The position numbers and the translations under genes are program-made. From a virus, in IMG/VR virus record IMGVR_UViG_3300036859_000972, positions 1 to 38,984 of that record: DNA of 38,984 nucleotides; one strand, 5' to 3'. Positions 37,646 to 38,984 of this stretch are shown piece by piece. Numbering within the stretch: the first letter of the stretch is position 1; the number at the start of each line of letters is the position of its first letter. The notes under the pieces are model-generated. The model was given only the letters and a program-made list of their open reading frames with translations, was not told the DNA's origin and made no database searches.

Positions 37646-37665
37646 GTGAAAAGTTCAGAGTCGGT
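37622..37665. promoter_or_regulatory. Repressor operators O1 and O2
   Basis: ACCGAATCGGT at 37622-37632 is an 11-bp perfect palindrome around one base. A second site, TCAGAGTCGGT at 37655-37665, matches 9 of 11. O1 overlaps the leftward promoter spacer, and O2 overlaps the start of the repressor gene, which would allow autoregulation. Confidence 0.55.
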
Positions 37666-38107
37666 ACATCTCGGCGCAAGAATACGGCAAATCCGCGAAT
37701 CTCTTGAGCTAACTCAGGCTCAATTCGCAGACAGGTGCGGCTTTCCAAATAGAACAGGAGTAGTACGATATGAGGCTGGCAGGAAGCGACCAAACCTAGA
37801 GCTACTCATCAGAATCGCGAAGGTTGGAGGTGTCTCGCTGGAATGGCTGCTAACAGGGGAGGACCAGCAACTTCCCGAGAGCAAAGGCCAGCGTATCCTT
37901 GTCCATGAAGCTCCAGTTATATATCAGTCGATCATAGAGGAATTAATCCATGGTCCCCCAGAGCTGATCCGGGCCATCCGTGACCTGATAGAAGTCGTAA
38001 AGGGCCCCGATGAGCAAGCTACAAACTGGCTCCTGGGCAATATCACGGTCTTCGCCGAGCGCACCAGGGCGCACACCGGGAAGCGCAGACGACGACGGGC
38101 TGGCTAG
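37646..38107 (+). CDS. XRE-family phage repressor
   Basis: A 153-residue protein on the opposite strand to nearly all others. The N-terminal helix-turn-helix is LGARIRQIRESLELTQAQFA then NRTGVVRYEAGRKRPNLELL, with SLEWLLTGED at its end, a typical XRE domain. The C-terminal 80 residues are helical with a basic tail and no LexA/CI peptidase motif. The GTG at 37646 is the most upstream sensible start; it has no ribosome-binding site and may be leaderless. The gene is visibly less GC-rich than its surroundings. It would keep lysogeny through the operators at its start. Confidence 0.8.
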   Translation: MKSSESVHLGARIRQIRESLELTQAQFADRCGFPNRTGVVRYEAGRKRPNLELLIRIAKVGGVSLEWLLTGEDQQLPESKGQRILVHEAPVIYQSIIEELIHGPPELIRAIRDLIEVVKGPDEQATNWLLGNITVFAERTRAHTGKRRRRRAG

Positions 38108-38145
38108 AAGGGGAGGGGGGAGGGCAATGGTCAAAGACGCCAGAG

Positions 38146-38253
38146 ATGGAAGATCTGCTCCGGGCCATCAGGGCCCTGGGAGTCAGCGCCGAGCAGCCTG
38201 CCTTCGCCAGGCTCCTGGGCTGGCGCTTGAGGCGGATTTTGGGTGTCTCCTGA
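38146..38253 (+). CDS. Possible small protein downstream of the repressor
   Basis: A 35-codon ORF (MEDLLRAIRALGVSAEQPAF and a basic end) with G/C-rich third positions, in the gap between repressor and zinc-ribbon genes. No good ribosome-binding site is seen, although a purine-rich run lies 25 bases upstream. It looks like a single amphipathic helix. Weak support. Confidence 0.35.
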   Translation: MEDLLRAIRALGVSAEQPAFARLLGWRLRRILGVS

Positions 38254-38293
38254 ATCGCCGGCCTGCGATACCCATCTTGGCCGAAGGGGTGTG

Positions 38294-38593
38294 ATGATGC
38301 CATGGGAATGCGCGCCACCGTGCAGCTCAAACAACCCTGATAGGCTGGAGAAGTGCAGGGCCTGCGGAACCACAAAGGAGCGGGCCATGGAGATCTCGGC
38401 CAGGCTCGAGGCTGGCGTCGAGCCCCTACCTGCTCCTCCTGGTCCAAAGCCGAAGTGCCCCACGTGTGGCTCAGAGGACCTGGAACGGATCTCGACAGGC
38501 TCGAAGGTGGGTAGGGCGGTGATGCTCGGCCTATTCTCCCTGGGCCACCTCTCCAAAACGTTCATCTGCAGGAACTGCGGATACAAGTGGTAG
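38294..38593 (+). CDS. Two-zinc-finger protein: RanBP2-type finger plus zinc ribbon
   Basis: A 99-residue protein from the ATG at 38294 behind AAGGGG. Residues 4-22 (WECAPPCSSNNPDRLEKC then RAC) follow the RanBP2 pattern W-x-C-x(2-4)-C-x3-N-x6-C-x2-C. The C-terminal half is a zinc ribbon, KCPTCGSEDLERIST, a hydrophobic middle (VMLGLFSLGHLSK) and FICRNCGYKW. RanBP2 fingers bind single-stranded RNA or ubiquitin in eukaryotes and are uncommon in phage proteins. It lies outside the repressor at the lysogeny end and may be expressed in the lysogen. Confidence 0.75.
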   Translation: MMPWECAPPCSSNNPDRLEKCRACGTTKERAMEISARLEAGVEPLPAPPGPKPKCPTCGSEDLERISTGSKVGRAVMLGLFSLGHLSKTFICRNCGYKW

Positions 38594-38802
38594 GAAACCT
38601 GGTTCCAACCCCATCATATAGTAGAAGGGAGCACTGTGGCATTTGGAACCCAACGCCGTGCGACAAGCCGTGCGACAAGCCGTGCGACACCGTGCGACAA
38701 TGCCACCAGCAAAACCGTGGCTCCACGCTGTTTCATGTGGATCTTTTAGGCTTCTCTCACGGGCCTTTATAGGCCCCAAAAGGCCGCCGTAGCCCACCCT
38801 AA
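38594..38802. other. Non-coding left-end region with repeats
   Basis: No gene is supported here. It contains an inverted repeat GGTTCCAA/TTGGAACC (38601-38608 and 38643-38650), a block of short tandem repeats (38655-38700), and a nested inverted repeat (38741-38807). The short ORFs in this stretch are products of the repeats. Confidence 0.6.
38655..38700. repeat. Four tandem copies of (G)CCGTGCGACA(A)
   Basis: The unit GCCGTGCGACAA occurs at 38655-38666 and 38667-38678, then GCCGTGCGACA at 38679-38689 and CCGTGCGACAA at 38690-38700. The regular 11-12 bp period places the copies on one helix face, as in protein-binding iterons. Confidence 0.85.
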
Positions 38803-38807
38803 AAGAT
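38741..38807. repeat. Nested inverted repeats next to the attL-like end
   Basis: ATCTTTTAGG (38741-38750) and CCTAAAAGAT (38798-38807) are perfect 10-bp complements. Inside lies GGGCCT-TTAT-AGGCCC (38761-38776), a 6-bp stem hairpin. The outer repeat touches the innermost transposase-binding motif. Confidence 0.75.
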
Positions 38808-38956
38808 TCCGATTTCACCCTGCACGACCCCTCGATTTCGCCGGTTTTTCCGATTTCAGGTCCGCCAGCTTTCCCAGCTCTAAACCCGCGCCAAACCGCC
38901 CTCGCCCGCCCTCGCCCGCCCGCGTTCGGTTTTCCGATTTCGGATCGACGGGGACA
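38807..38956 (-). repeat. attL-like end with three transposase-binding motifs
   Basis: Complement of GAAATCGGAA occurs at 38932-38941 (outer), 38848-38857 and 38807-38816 (inner), plus a partial copy at 38833-38839. One outer site, a gap of about 84 bp and two inner sites is the Mu attL layout (L1, L2, L3). The terminus ACA at 38954-38956 mirrors TGT at the other end at equal distance from the outer motif. A GCCCTCGCCC direct repeat lies between the outer and middle sites. Confidence 0.7.
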
Positions 38957-38984
38957 GGTGGTGATGACCGCGATCGTGATCAGG
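38957..38984 (+). other. Host flank beyond the right phage end
   Basis: 28 bases. Joined to base 104 they continue the oxidase frame as a hydrophobic segment (VVMTAIVI). Too short to identify further. Confidence 0.4.

Larger units (their letters stand above)
105..38956. mobile_element. Mu-like transposable prophage, apparently complete
   Basis: The element carries a DDE transposase, MuB-like ATPase, Gam, repressor and Ner-like gene at the right end and a complete head-tail-lysis set running leftwards. Both ends carry repeated GAAATCGGAA motifs laid out like Mu attR (two sites 22 bp apart) and Mu attL (one outer site, a gap of about 84 bp, then inner sites). The outermost motif on each side lies 15 bases inside a TGT...ACA terminus, which sets the proposed limits. 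A 5-bp target duplication is not visible (flanks CTCCC and GGTGG), so the exact limits are uncertain by some bases. Confidence 0.85.

Noticed and set aside
38655-38700. Short CRISPR-like array
   Set aside because: Units are only 11-12 bp and contiguous, with no spacers.

Overview
The window holds one essentially complete transposable (Mu-like) prophage of about 38.9 kb, from roughly 105 to 38956, inserted in the 3' part of a host gene that looks like a heme-copper (cytochrome c) oxidase subunit I. The DNA is very GC-rich and the real genes have strongly G/C-biased third codon positions. With no rRNA, tRNA or complete housekeeping gene the host cannot be named. A lipoprotein/spanin-like lysis pair suggests a bacterium with an outer membrane.

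The phage lies reversed: its regulatory, transposase end is at the right of the window and the virion genes run leftwards. Right end (38.96-37.3 kb): attL-like transposase-binding repeats, tandem 12-bp repeats, a rightward zinc-ribbon gene and a rightward XRE repressor, facing a leftward Ner/Cro-like gene. A TTGACA promoter with a palindromic operator lies between these two. Early region (37.3-26.2 kb): CII-like regulator, a helix-turn-helix ORF and DDE transposase that look like one MuA split by a -1 frame change, MuB ATPase, Lar-like anti-restriction protein, cold-shock protein, Gam, a GemA-like protein and an unusually large set of small zinc-ribbon proteins. It also contains a nearly perfect 840-bp tandem duplication.

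At about 26.2 kb a consensus-like promoter is followed at once by a strong intrinsic terminator, ahead of the lysis genes (SH3-like protein, endolysin, holin, overlapping spanin-like pair). This resembles the late-promoter/terminator arrangement of lambdoid phages, and no Mor/C-type activator was recognised. Next come packaging and head genes: DUF3486-type small terminase, large terminase, portal, gpF-like protein, and a fused protease-scaffold-major capsid polyprotein with a strong internal start. These are followed by a head-tail adaptor, an unusual cassette of six accessory virion/membrane genes, gp10-like and terminator-like connectors, tail tube, a tail assembly chaperone with a frameshifted extension, tape measure, Dit-like, hub and fibre genes.

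No sheath gene was seen, so the virion is probably a siphovirus (B3/D3112-like morphology). Most leftward genes overlap by 1-4 bases (ATGA, TGATG, GTGA), so the early and late blocks probably each form a long translationally coupled operon.
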